Shown: positions 52,441 through 60,824 of the stretch, one piece after another
Numbering within the stretch: position 1 is the first letter of the stretch
How the letters are laid out: the number at the start of each line of letters is the position of its first letter
Source: an uncultured Wenzhouxiangella sp.
GTDB lineage: Bacteria > Pseudomonadota > Gammaproteobacteria > Xanthomonadales > Wenzhouxiangellaceae
Reading direction: 5' to 3'
Length of the DNA: 64,000 nt
Assembly: GCA_913057195.1 (NCBI GenBank)
Contig: CAJXNL010000007.1
Location: 1-64,000, forward strand
Made by a program: the position numbers and the translations under genes
Notes under the pieces: model-generated
What the model was told of the DNA's origin: nothing
The model's database searches: none
The model's input: only the letters and a program-made list of their open reading frames with translations

Positions 52441-54327
52441 ATGAAACGGCTTAACTTAAAGAATGCTCGGCAAGCCCAACTCCTGCGCCCCTGCCTGTTG
52501 GCCGGCGCTGTGGCGGTGGCCATGTCGAGTTCCAATATTCACGCAGCTGATTTTAGCCGCGGGGATGTTTCCATCAACCTAGACACCACCGTCAGTTACG
52601 GGGTGGGCATGCGCGTCAGTGATCGCGATGATGACTTGATCGGCAAATGGCGATTCAATCCGGGCGTTGCGGCATTGCCAGTGAGCGATCAGATTGTCTC
52701 ACCCGGTCGTTACTCCACCAACTCAGACGATGGCAACACCAACTTTGACAAGAATGACTTGATCTTCAACGCCGCGCGCATCACATCTGAGCTGGAAATT
52801 CGTTACGAGCGCTATGGTGCATTCGTGCGAGGCAACTATTTTTATGACTTTACGCTGAACGACAAAGACTTCCTGTCTCAAGATGCCAAAGACAAGGCGG
52901 GTGAACGCGCGCGTTTGCTGGATGCCTACGTGTATGGCAGCTTTGACGTTGGGGATAGCCTGTTGTCGTTGCGTCTGGGTCGTCAGGTGGTCAGCTGGGG
53001 TGAGTCGACATTCATTCAGGGTGGCATCAACACCATTAACCCAGTGGATGTGACCGCGATCAGAACGGCGGGCGCGGAACTGAGAGATGCGTTTTTGCCG
53101 CAGAACATGCTGTGGGGCAGCATTGACCTGACACCAAGCCTGTCGCTAGAAGCGGTGGTCTTGGGTGAGTGGGACCCCATTGAAGCTGAGCCAGTGGGCA
53201 CGTATTTCTCAACCAATGACTTCGCCACCGCCGGTGGTCAGTACGCCATGTTGAGCTTTGGTACTGTCCCGCAGCCTGTCACGAATCCCGACTTGTATCC
53301 GTCGGTGTGTGGAGGTGGCAATTATGCGGCCAGTGATGTGGGTCTGCCAACCTCTTTGGTGGCTTTGGGCTGTAGCGCGGCGTTTCCTCGCGCTGAGGAC
53401 AATCGGCCAAAAGACACCGGGCAATTTGGTTTGGCGCTTCGTTATTTTGCCAGTGAATTGAACGACACCGAATTTGGTGCCTATTACTTCACGTACCACA
53501 GTCGGTTGCCAGTGCTTTCAGGTCAGGCGGTCACCAGTCCCGCACCTTCTTCAGGTCGGGTGATTGTTGAATATCCAGAAGGCATTAATTTGTATGGCTT
53601 GAGCTTCAACACCACCATCCCAGGTGGTTGGTCGATGGGCGGCGAGGTGAGCTATCGCGACAATCTCCCCATCCAGATCGATGACGTTGAGCTTTTGTTT
53701 GCGGGCCTGTCGCCTCTGAATGCAGCCATTCCTGCTGAATACTCGCGCTTTAGGAGCCAGTTGGGCTCGTATCAGCCGGGTCAGTTCATTCAAGGGTATG
53801 AGCGCCAAGAAGTGTCGCAAGCTCAGGTGACGTTCACCAAGTTGCTGGGCCCCAGCAACTGGCTGAATGCCAACCAGGTGGCCATGGTGGCTGAGGTGGG
53901 GGCAACCCACTTTTGGAATTTGCCCCCGCACAGTGAGTTGCGGTTTGAAGGCCCTGGCACCGATACCGGTGGCGGACCGGATAGCTTTTCAGGCGCAGGC
54001 AGAAACCCGGTCACCACGGCCAGTGGTTTCGCCACTGACTTCAGCTGGGGCTATCGCATGGTCATTGCGCCGACATACAACTCGGTGTTTGGCACACCGT
54101 TTAACGTGACCCCACGCATTGCATTTAACCACGACGTCAATGGTGTGTCACCGGGCCCTGGCGGCAACTTTATTGAAGGTAGAAAGCAGGTGACGCTGGG
54201 CATGACCGTGGGCTATCTGTCCACGTGGCGTGCGGGCTTTTCTTACACCAATTTCTTTGGTGCGGGTGCCAATAATTTGCTCAGCGACAGAGACTTTGTC
54301 TCAGCCTCGATCAGCTACTCATTTTAA
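52441..54327 (+). CDS. DUF1302 family outer-membrane barrel protein
   Basis: The product is 628 residues with a long signal peptide (about 1-36, AGAVAVAMSSSNIHAA) and a beta-barrel pattern throughout: LDTTVSYGVGMRV, YERYGAFVRGNYFYDF, LSLRLGRQVVSWGES, and a final strand VSASISYSF ending in Phe, the signal for barrel insertion. It matches DUF1302. Family members regularly occur beside DUF1329 genes and fatty acid, ester or steroid metabolism. The site GGGAGA precedes the start by 8 bases. By position it is the outer-membrane pore for the product of the surface lipase upstream; the transport role is inferred. Confidence 0.9.
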   Translation: MKRLNLKNARQAQLLRPCLLAGAVAVAMSSSNIHAADFSRGDVSINLDTTVSYGVGMRVSDRDDDLIGKWRFNPGVAALPVSDQIVSPGRYSTNSDDGNTNFDKNDLIFNAARITSELEIRYERYGAFVRGNYFYDFTLNDKDFLSQDAKDKAGERARLLDAYVYGSFDVGDSLLSLRLGRQVVSWGESTFIQGGINTINPVDVTAIRTAGAELRDAFLPQNMLWGSIDLTPSLSLEAVVLGEWDPIEAEPVGTYFSTNDFATAGGQYAMLSFGTVPQPVTNPDLYPSVCGGGNYAASDVGLPTSLVALGCSAAFPRAEDNRPKDTGQFGLALRYFASELNDTEFGAYYFTYHSRLPVLSGQAVTSPAPSSGRVIVEYPEGINLYGLSFNTTIPGGWSMGGEVSYRDNLPIQIDDVELLFAGLSPLNAAIPAEYSRFRSQLGSYQPGQFIQGYERQEVSQAQVTFTKLLGPSNWLNANQVAMVAEVGATHFWNLPPHSELRFEGPGTDTGGGPDSFSGAGRNPVTTASGFATDFSWGYRMVIAPTYNSVFGTPFNVTPRIAFNHDVNGVSPGPGGNFIEGRKQVTLGMTVGYLSTWRAGFSYTNFFGAGANNLLSDRDFVSASISYSF

Positions 54328-54345
54328 TTTCTGGAGTTTCATGTC

Positions 54346-55779
54346 ATGAACGATGTACTCAATTTCAAAAGCAAGCTCCTCTCATCCATGGCGGTTGGGC
54401 TTATGGCCGGCAGCCTTGCACTCAGCGGAGCCCATGCCCAGGATGGTGGCGTGCCGGCAGATACCGGTGATTACATTATTCCGAGAACCGAAGCCAACAT
54501 TGCCCGGCTGGGTCAGGACTTGACCCCAATGGGGTCTGTGCGCGCGGGCAACGAGGACGGCACCATCCCAGCGTGGAACGGCGGACTGGGCCGTGAGGAT
54601 TGGCCGGCAGGGTATGAGCCTGGTGACCGCCATCTCAACCCGTTTGCCGATGATGAGCCCATGTTCACCATCACCGGTCAAAACTACATGGAGTATGCTG
54701 ACAAGCTCTCTCCTGGGCAGATTGCCACTTTCGAACGCTACCCAGACACCTACTACATGCGCGTTTTTCCAACGCGACGGAGTGCGTCTTTCCCAGAGCG
54801 CATCTATGAAAAAACGATCGAAAATGCCAGCACAGGCCGGTTGGTCTCGAATGGTGAGGGTGTGGCTGATGTGTCTGAGGGTTTCCCCTTTCCGCTGCCA
54901 CAAAATGCCTACGAGCTGATTTGGAATCACAAGCTCAAATACAAAGGTGACGGCGGCGTTCGCTACAACAACCAAGTGGCCCCCACGGCAGACGGCAGCT
55001 TTCAGCTGGTGAAATTGCGTGAGGAGCTTTTGGGCTTGTATTACCAGCTGGGCACGGACATCGAAGATGTCGACAACATCCTGTTGTACTTCTTCCAAGA
55101 GGTTGAGTCTCCGGCGCGGTTGGCTGGCAACATCCTTCTGGTTCATGAAACACTCAATCAGATGGAGCAACCTCGCCAAGCGTGGATCTACAACCCAGGC
55201 CAGCGGCGCGTGCGTCGTGCGCCCAATGTTGCGTACGACAATCCAGGCACTGCGTCAGACGGATTGCGCACCAATGACATGACCGACATGTTCAATGGCG
55301 CGATGGACCGGTTTGATTGGGAGATTGTCGACAAGCGCGAGATGTATATTCCCTACAACGCCTATGAAGCCCATAACGATGAGCTCGAGCCTGAAGATTT
55401 GGTCCGGCCAGGGCACTTAAACCCTGAGTACATGCGCTATGAACTGCATCGGGTGTGGGTTATTGAGGCAACATTGAAAGACGGTACGCGCCACATCAAC
55501 TCCCGGCGCACTTTCTACTTGGACGAAGACAGCTATCAGATTGCTTTGATTGATCACTACGACTCTCGAGGCGAGCTCTGGCGTGCTTCGGAGGCCCACT
55601 CATTAAACTTCTATGAAGTGCCCACCTATTGGACCACTTTAGAGACTCACATGGATCTTCAGTCGGGCCGCTACGTGGCCACAGGCCTCGACAACAATGA
55701 CCCAGTGATCACTTTCAACCAGTCACTGGAACCCAGCGACTACACACCCCAGGCACTGCGCACCAGGGGCCGTCGCTAA
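54346..55779 (+). CDS. DUF1329 family periplasmic protein
   Basis: The product is 477 residues with a signal peptide (about 1-31, MAGSLALSGAHAQ) and a domain matching DUF1329, which has a LolA/LolB-like fold that binds lipid chains in a half barrel. Visible family features are GTIPAWNGGL near residue 70, the LTPMGSVRAGNEDG segment, RRVRRAPNVAYDNPGTASDGLRTNDM and the end YVATGLDNND. No lipobox is present, so it should be soluble in the periplasm, where it could carry a hydrophobic substrate between the DUF1302 barrel and an inner-membrane partner. It lies 18 bases after the DUF1302 gene and is closed by a terminator. Confidence 0.9.
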   Translation: MNDVLNFKSKLLSSMAVGLMAGSLALSGAHAQDGGVPADTGDYIIPRTEANIARLGQDLTPMGSVRAGNEDGTIPAWNGGLGREDWPAGYEPGDRHLNPFADDEPMFTITGQNYMEYADKLSPGQIATFERYPDTYYMRVFPTRRSASFPERIYEKTIENASTGRLVSNGEGVADVSEGFPFPLPQNAYELIWNHKLKYKGDGGVRYNNQVAPTADGSFQLVKLREELLGLYYQLGTDIEDVDNILLYFFQEVESPARLAGNILLVHETLNQMEQPRQAWIYNPGQRRVRRAPNVAYDNPGTASDGLRTNDMTDMFNGAMDRFDWEIVDKREMYIPYNAYEAHNDELEPEDLVRPGHLNPEYMRYELHRVWVIEATLKDGTRHINSRRTFYLDEDSYQIALIDHYDSRGELWRASEAHSLNFYEVPTYWTTLETHMDLQSGRYVATGLDNNDPVITFNQSLEPSDYTPQALRTRGRR

Positions 55780-55797
55780 TCTGAAACGGGTACGTCT

Positions 55798-55830
55798 GGC
55801 CGGCCTCTTTTTAGGGGCCGGTCTTGTTTT
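55798..55830 (+). terminator. Rho-independent terminator after the DUF1329 gene
   Basis: CCGGCCTCT pairs with AGGGGCCGG (9 bp including one G-U) around a 4-T loop and is followed by TCTTGTTTT. It splits the locus into two transcription units. Confidence 0.75.
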
Positions 55831-55922
55831 GAACGAATGAAACAAAGGGCAAGGGCCTGATCTGTTGGTAGCATTTGGGTCAGTGATTCACTTGCATTGC
55901 TCTGCCGGAGAGGTTTTCACCA

Positions 55923-56975
55923 ATGCCTGATCTGTCCCCACATCTGATGCGTTTGGCTGGATGGCTGGCTGTTTTCTTGGCCATCGGGCTGGCGCAGCCG
56001 GTCAATGGACAAGATGAAATTCTGCCACGGCCTGCCTATCACGCCCCTGATGCCACTCAAGCGCTGACATTGGATCTCATTGCCATTGATTCAGGTTGGG
56101 TGGCGGTCGGTGAGCGTGGACATGTCCTCTTATCGGATGACGGGAATGCTTGGCGTCAGGCGGAATTTGTGCCGGTGCAGGCGACCCTGACTCGTGTGAC
56201 TGAGAAAGATGGGCACATGTGGGCTGTTGGCCACGACGCGACCATCATCCACAGCCATGATGGTGGTGAGACCTGGGATCTACAGTGGTTTGAGCCAGAA
56301 TTAGAGCAACCATTTTTGGATGTTCATTTCAGCGATCGCAACAATGGCTTGGCCATTGGGGCCTATGGCATCTATCTGGTGACGAACGATGGTGGCGAGA
56401 CTTGGCGTGAACTCAACATGGCCGATTTGGTTGTGTCTGAAGCCATCGACTGGGAAGCCGTCGAGGCCCGCTACCGCGCTGAGAATCCGGACGGTTTGGG
56501 CTTTGATCGGGGGTGCTATGAGTTTATGGAGTGCCACCTGAACGCGTTCCTTGATTTGGGAGATGGCCGGTACATGATTGCCGCTGAGCGAGGTTATGGG
56601 TTCAGAAGCGAAGATTCAGGCCAGACTTGGGAGAGTTTTCGATTTGCCTACTCCGGATCAATGTTTGGTCTGATCGAGGTGCGCGACGGCATTCTGGCCT
56701 ATGGCTTACGGGGGAATGTACAGCACAGCTCTGATTTCGGCCAAACTTGGACTTTGCTGGAATCGCCTACACAGTCAACACTTCTCGGGGCAGATAAGGC
56801 AAACGATGGGACCGTTTTAATGGTCGGTTCTGGCGCAGCTCGCTTGACCTATAGGCCTGAACTAAAGACGTTTGAGCTCACTGAGGATCGTTTGGGCAAT
56901 GCTTTGTCGAGCGTGGTGTTCAAACGTGATGGATCAGCAATCTATGCCGGTGAGGAGGGCATCAGCCATGAATAA
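55923..56975 (+). CDS. YCF48-like beta-propeller periplasmic protein
   Basis: The product is 350 residues with a signal peptide (about 1-29, LAVFLAIGLAQPVNG) and a propeller made of repeats that carry Asp-box patterns: SDDGNAW, SHDGGETW, TNDGGETW, SEDSGQTW and SSDFGQTW. This fits the YCF48/HCF136 family, known for assembly of photosystem II in phototrophs; in heterotrophs such genes sit next to MMPL permeases with DUF1302 and DUF1329, so here it probably scaffolds the transporter. The end overlaps the permease gene by 8 bases. GGAGAGG lies about 10 bases before the start. Confidence 0.88.
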   Translation: MPDLSPHLMRLAGWLAVFLAIGLAQPVNGQDEILPRPAYHAPDATQALTLDLIAIDSGWVAVGERGHVLLSDDGNAWRQAEFVPVQATLTRVTEKDGHMWAVGHDATIIHSHDGGETWDLQWFEPELEQPFLDVHFSDRNNGLAIGAYGIYLVTNDGGETWRELNMADLVVSEAIDWEAVEARYRAENPDGLGFDRGCYEFMECHLNAFLDLGDGRYMIAAERGYGFRSEDSGQTWESFRFAYSGSMFGLIEVRDGILAYGLRGNVQHSSDFGQTWTLLESPTQSTLLGADKANDGTVLMVGSGAARLTYRPELKTFELTEDRLGNALSSVVFKRDGSAIYAGEEGISHE

Positions 56976-59436
56976 CGCACCCTCTTTTGCGCGGAAAATG
57001 GCCGAGGCCGTATTCAGTATCCGGCCCGTTATTTTAGGGCTGTTCGCACTGGGCACGTTGGCAATGCTTGTCATGATGGCCCAGCTTCGAGTGGACGCGG
57101 GTTTCATGAAACAGCTGCCGCTGGATCATGAGTACATGCAAACCTTCATGGAGTATGAGCGTGATTTTGGGGGCGCCAATCGGGTGATGGTGGCCCTGGT
57201 TGCTGAAGATGGGGACATGTTTACCCCTGAATTTTTCCAAGACATTGAAGCCATAACAGATCGCGTGTTTTTTATTCCTGGGGTGAACCGAGCGAGCGTG
57301 CGTTCGATTTTCACGCCAAATGTCAGATTTGTTGAGGTGGTTGCCGATGGGTTTGCCGGCGGCAATGTGATTCCTGCAGATTTTGAGCCCACTGAGGAGA
57401 TGTTTGAACGGGTTCGCTCGAACATTGTGAAGTCCGGTGAGGTGGGCCGACTGGTGGCCGAAGATTTCTCAGGCGCCATGGTCTGGGCCAATCTCCAAGA
57501 GATTGACCCCTCCACAGGTGAGCAGTTGGATTACCAAGATGTGGCCGCTCAGTTGGAATCAATCCGTCAGGATTTCGAAAACGATGGCCATTCGGTGCAC
57601 ATCGTCGGGTTTGCGAAAATCGTCGGCGACATTGCTGATGGCGCTCGTGGCGTTGTGGCCTATTTTGGCGTGGCTTTCTTAATTACCGCCGTGCTCCTGT
57701 TTTTATACTCTGGCTCTGTCTGGTTGACGGTCTTGCCTTTGGTCTGCTCTGTGACTGCGGTCATTTGGCAAATGGGGCTGTTGAGCCTATTCGGTTTTGG
57801 CATTGATCCGATGAACATTCTCACGCCCTTTTTGGTCTTTGCGATTGGTGTGAGCCATGGCGTCCAGATGATCAGTGGCTGGAATTCCGAAAAGTTATTT
57901 GGGGGGCGGAGTGCGGTGGGTGTGGCACAATCCGGCGCAGATTTAAGTCAGATCCCGATTGTTTCTAGCCTAGAAGCTTCCAAAGCGACCTTTGCACGCC
58001 TGCTGGCCCCGGGCTCGATCGCTCTGATCAGTGACACCATTGGCTTTTTGACGATCTTGTTGATTAATATTCGGATCATTCAAGAGCTCGCGCTGACCGC
58101 AAGCATTGGTGTTGCGGTGATCATCTTCACCAATATGGTGCTATTGCCCACCCTTTTGTCTTATGTGCGTTTGAGAAATGAGGAGAGCGCGCGTCAGCGG
58201 CAATATGAGCGTGGCCTGCAAACCAGTGTGGTCTGGACGCTTGTTGCGAGTTTTACGCGGCCGCGTGTGGCGACGTTCACTGTGATTGGCGCAGTGATTT
58301 TGTTTTCCTTTGCTTGGGTTCAATCTCAAGACATGAAAATTGGAGACTCTCAGCCGGGTGTGCCTGAGCTCCGAGAAGATGCCCGATACAACCAAGACGC
58401 TCGTTTCATCGCTGAAAAGTTTGCATTGGGAACGGATGTGATTTCTGTGATTGCAGAAACTGTGCCAGAGGCCTGTACCGAGTCATATACGATCATGAAT
58501 GCCATTGACCGTTTCTCTTGGCGCATGGCGAACGTCGAAGGTGTGCAAAAAGTCATTTCACTGCCTATGGTTGCGAAAATCATCAATGCTGGGTGGAATG
58601 AGGGGAACCTGAGGTGGCAAATCCTGCCTCGTAACCCCTTCGTGATGCGCCAGAACTTGGCCAACGTGGAGACTGGCACTGGCTTGCTCAATCGAGACTG
58701 CAGCGCAATGCCCATTATGATTTTTACCGAAGATCATAAGGCAGGCACCATTGAACGTGTGATCGAGGCGGTCCAAGATGCTCGAGAAGACATTTATGTC
58801 GATTCACTTGATTTCACGCCCAGCTCGCCTGAGTTACAAGATTTAACAACGCCAGATGGGGAAGTCTGCGAGGAGTGTCTCCAGTTTCGTCTGGCAACAG
58901 GCAATGTGGGCGTCATGGCCGCGACCAACGAAGAAGTGGAAGCTGCGCAGACCCCCATGTTGATTTATGTTTACGCCGCCATTGTGATCCTATGCTTGGT
59001 TACTTTCCGCACCATTTTGGGGACACTTTGCATTGTCTTACCTCTGGTTCTGGTCAGTTACCTCGCCTACAGTTTGATGGCTTACTTGGATATTGGTCTG
59101 AAAGTGAACACCCTGCCGGTTGTCGCGTTGGGAGTGGGCATTGGTGTGGACTATGGGATTTATATCTTTTCTCGGATGCGAGGCTTTATGCAGGAGGGTC
59201 TGAGCTTAAATGACGCTTATATCCGAACGCTTCGCCTCACTGGGCGTGCTGTGTTCTTTACGGCATTGACGCTGGCAGTTGGCGTCGGCACTTGGCTGTT
59301 CTCAGCGCTGCAATTCCAAGCGGATATGGGCAAGCTGTTGGCGTTCATGTTTATCTTCAACATGATCGGCGCGATGGTGCTGCTGCCAGCCTTGGCACGC
59401 CTTTTGCTGGCTTGGAAAGAGCCTCTGAAACCATGA
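56968..59436 (+). CDS. RND-superfamily permease (MMPL/HpnN-like)
   Basis: The product is 822 residues with the RND layout: helix 1 (about 17-40), a large periplasmic loop, helices 2-6 (about 225-430), helix 7 (near 455-475), a second periplasmic loop, and helices 8-12 (from about 665). Each half contains the family's small-residue helix with an Asp or Gly motif (GIDPMNILTPFLVFAIGVSHGVQ and GVDYGIYIFSR). It lacks the size and partners of drug-efflux RND pumps and resembles MMPL-type lipid transporters. Start ATG 56968 has GAGGAGG about 9 bases upstream and lies within the end of the propeller gene. As inner-membrane engine it would drive movement of the hydrophobic substrate handled by DUF1302/DUF1329. 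Confidence 0.9.
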   Translation: MNNAPSFARKMAEAVFSIRPVILGLFALGTLAMLVMMAQLRVDAGFMKQLPLDHEYMQTFMEYERDFGGANRVMVALVAEDGDMFTPEFFQDIEAITDRVFFIPGVNRASVRSIFTPNVRFVEVVADGFAGGNVIPADFEPTEEMFERVRSNIVKSGEVGRLVAEDFSGAMVWANLQEIDPSTGEQLDYQDVAAQLESIRQDFENDGHSVHIVGFAKIVGDIADGARGVVAYFGVAFLITAVLLFLYSGSVWLTVLPLVCSVTAVIWQMGLLSLFGFGIDPMNILTPFLVFAIGVSHGVQMISGWNSEKLFGGRSAVGVAQSGADLSQIPIVSSLEASKATFARLLAPGSIALISDTIGFLTILLINIRIIQELALTASIGVAVIIFTNMVLLPTLLSYVRLRNEESARQRQYERGLQTSVVWTLVASFTRPRVATFTVIGAVILFSFAWVQSQDMKIGDSQPGVPELREDARYNQDARFIAEKFALGTDVISVIAETVPEACTESYTIMNAIDRFSWRMANVEGVQKVISLPMVAKIINAGWNEGNLRWQILPRNPFVMRQNLANVETGTGLLNRDCSAMPIMIFTEDHKAGTIERVIEAVQDAREDIYVDSLDFTPSSPELQDLTTPDGEVCEECLQFRLATGNVGVMAATNEEVEAAQTPMLIYVYAAIVILCLVTFRTILGTLCIVLPLVLVSYLAYSLMAYLDIGLKVNTLPVVALGVGIGVDYGIYIFSRMRGFMQEGLSLNDAYIRTLRLTGRAVFFTALTLAVGVGTWLFSALQFQADMGKLLAFMFIFNMIGAMVLLPALARLLLAWKEPLKP

Positions 59437-59454
59437 CAAGGCGTGGCGAGCCCT

Positions 59455-60315
59455 TTAATCCTCAAATCTAGGATAGCGCCATAAGTACTGTTCAGGGTGC
59501 TGACGCACACTGGCCTCGATCGCAGTGTTGAGCGCGTTGGCTGCCACGGTCGGTTCAGGATCAGCAATCGCGTGACTGACCGGGCTGATCTCAATAGCAA
59601 ACCCTTGCCGATGCTGCCGGGTGCAACTGGCCAATAAGACCGTGCAGCCAGTCCGTTGGGCCAGACGCCCGACGAGGGTCATGGTCAATGCAGGTGAGTC
59701 AAAAAAAGAAGCGATGACACCGTCTCCCAAACGGGGTCGTTGATCAGCGATGATGCCTGCAGTTCCCCCATTTTTGAGCGTTTTGAGCAGGTGGCGCATC
59801 GACTGTGAGCCACTGGGAATAAGCAAGCCGCCAAAGCGCTCCCGCGCATCTTTGATCCAGGCGTTAAATGCCTCGTTCTGAGGCGCTTTATAAAGCGCGA
59901 CCATTTGTAGCTTTAACATGCAATACAGGTTGAGAATCTCCCAGTTGCCGAGGTGAGCACCCACCAATAATATGCCTCGCCCGGTCTGCTGAGCATTGAC
60001 GACGTGCTCCCAGCCAGACACGTCTTTGATCGAAGCCAGGAGCTTATCTTTGCTCGCGTGCCAGACCAAACCTGACTCGAGGGCAAAGCACGCCATCTCA
60101 GTGGTGTTTTGGCGATGCAGATGATCAATCGCCTCTGCATTGCGATGGGGGAATGCGCGTTTGAGATTGCCTTGAATGATGGTATGTTTATGGCTTGGCC
60201 AGTGGTACAGTGCCCAGCCTAAAATTTGCCCAAGCCGGTGTAGGGTGCCCAGCGGTAAATGGTGGATCACGCGCAGCAGGATTTTTATGATGATCAAGGC
60301 CAACGCCTGCTTCAT
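59455..60315 (-). CDS. LpxL/HtrB-type lysophospholipid acyltransferase
   Basis: This 286-residue inner-membrane-associated acyltransferase has one N-terminal hydrophobic helix and the HX4E catalytic motif GAHLGNWE, followed by a substrate motif around IADQRPRLGDG and the end WRYPR. LpxL/LpxM proteins add secondary acyl chains to lipid A; relatives acylate other lipids. It cannot be told which applies here. Start ATG 60315 (MKQALALII) follows GGGAG at about 10 bases; ATG 60360 would add 15 residues. It is convergent with the MMPL permease gene (18-base gap) and divergent from dtd. Confidence 0.85.
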   Translation of the reverse strand: MKQALALIIIKILLRVIHHLPLGTLHRLGQILGWALYHWPSHKHTIIQGNLKRAFPHRNAEAIDHLHRQNTTEMACFALESGLVWHASKDKLLASIKDVSGWEHVVNAQQTGRGILLVGAHLGNWEILNLYCMLKLQMVALYKAPQNEAFNAWIKDARERFGGLLIPSGSQSMRHLLKTLKNGGTAGIIADQRPRLGDGVIASFFDSPALTMTLVGRLAQRTGCTVLLASCTRQHRQGFAIEISPVSHAIADPEPTVAANALNTAIEASVRQHPEQYLWRYPRFED

Positions 60316-60382
60316 CTCGGGCCGCTCCCTGGCGGAAAACAATAAAGCAAAGTATGCCATTTGTGATTAAGCGAGGTTCAAA

Positions 60383-60820
60383 ATGATTGGATTAATTCAG
60401 CGAGTGAAAAGCGCTCAGGTGACCGTGGAGGGCGAGACCACCGCTTCAATCCAAACAGGCTTGCTGGTGCTGGTGGGTTTTCAGGCAGATGATCAACCCC
60501 CCAAAATACCGCGATTTGTTGAGCGGGTGACCGGATTTCGAATTTTCTCGGACAAAAACGGAAAAATGAACCAATCGGTTCAGGACAAAGAAGGCGAAAT
60601 CTTGTGGGTGCCGCAGTTTACCTTGGTCGCGGACACCCGAAGTGGTCGACGTCCCAGCTTTTCAAATGCCGCGCCACCGCCTGCGGCGGTCAGCCTTTTT
60701 GATGCATTGATGACGGATGCGAAGGCTCAATTCCCATGCTCTCAATTTGGTCAATTCGGTGCGCATATGGAAGTTTCGCTCACCAACAACGGCCCTGTTA
60801 CTTTTTGGATAGAGGAGTAA
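60383..60820 (+). CDS. dtd: D-aminoacyl-tRNA deacylase
   Basis: Dtd (145 residues) removes D-amino acids and glycine wrongly attached to tRNA. Marks: MIGLIQRVKSAQVTVEGE, the catalytic SQxxP-type region (here PQFTLVADTRSGRRPSF), and the cis-proline motif NNGPVTF at the C-terminus. GAGG precedes the start. It stands alone, convergent with ntrC, with 4 bases between the stops. Confidence 0.96.
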   Translation: MIGLIQRVKSAQVTVEGETTASIQTGLLVLVGFQADDQPPKIPRFVERVTGFRIFSDKNGKMNQSVQDKEGEILWVPQFTLVADTRSGRRPSFSNAAPPPAAVSLFDALMTDAKAQFPCSQFGQFGAHMEVSLTNNGPVTFWIEE

Positions 60821-60824
60821 CGGT

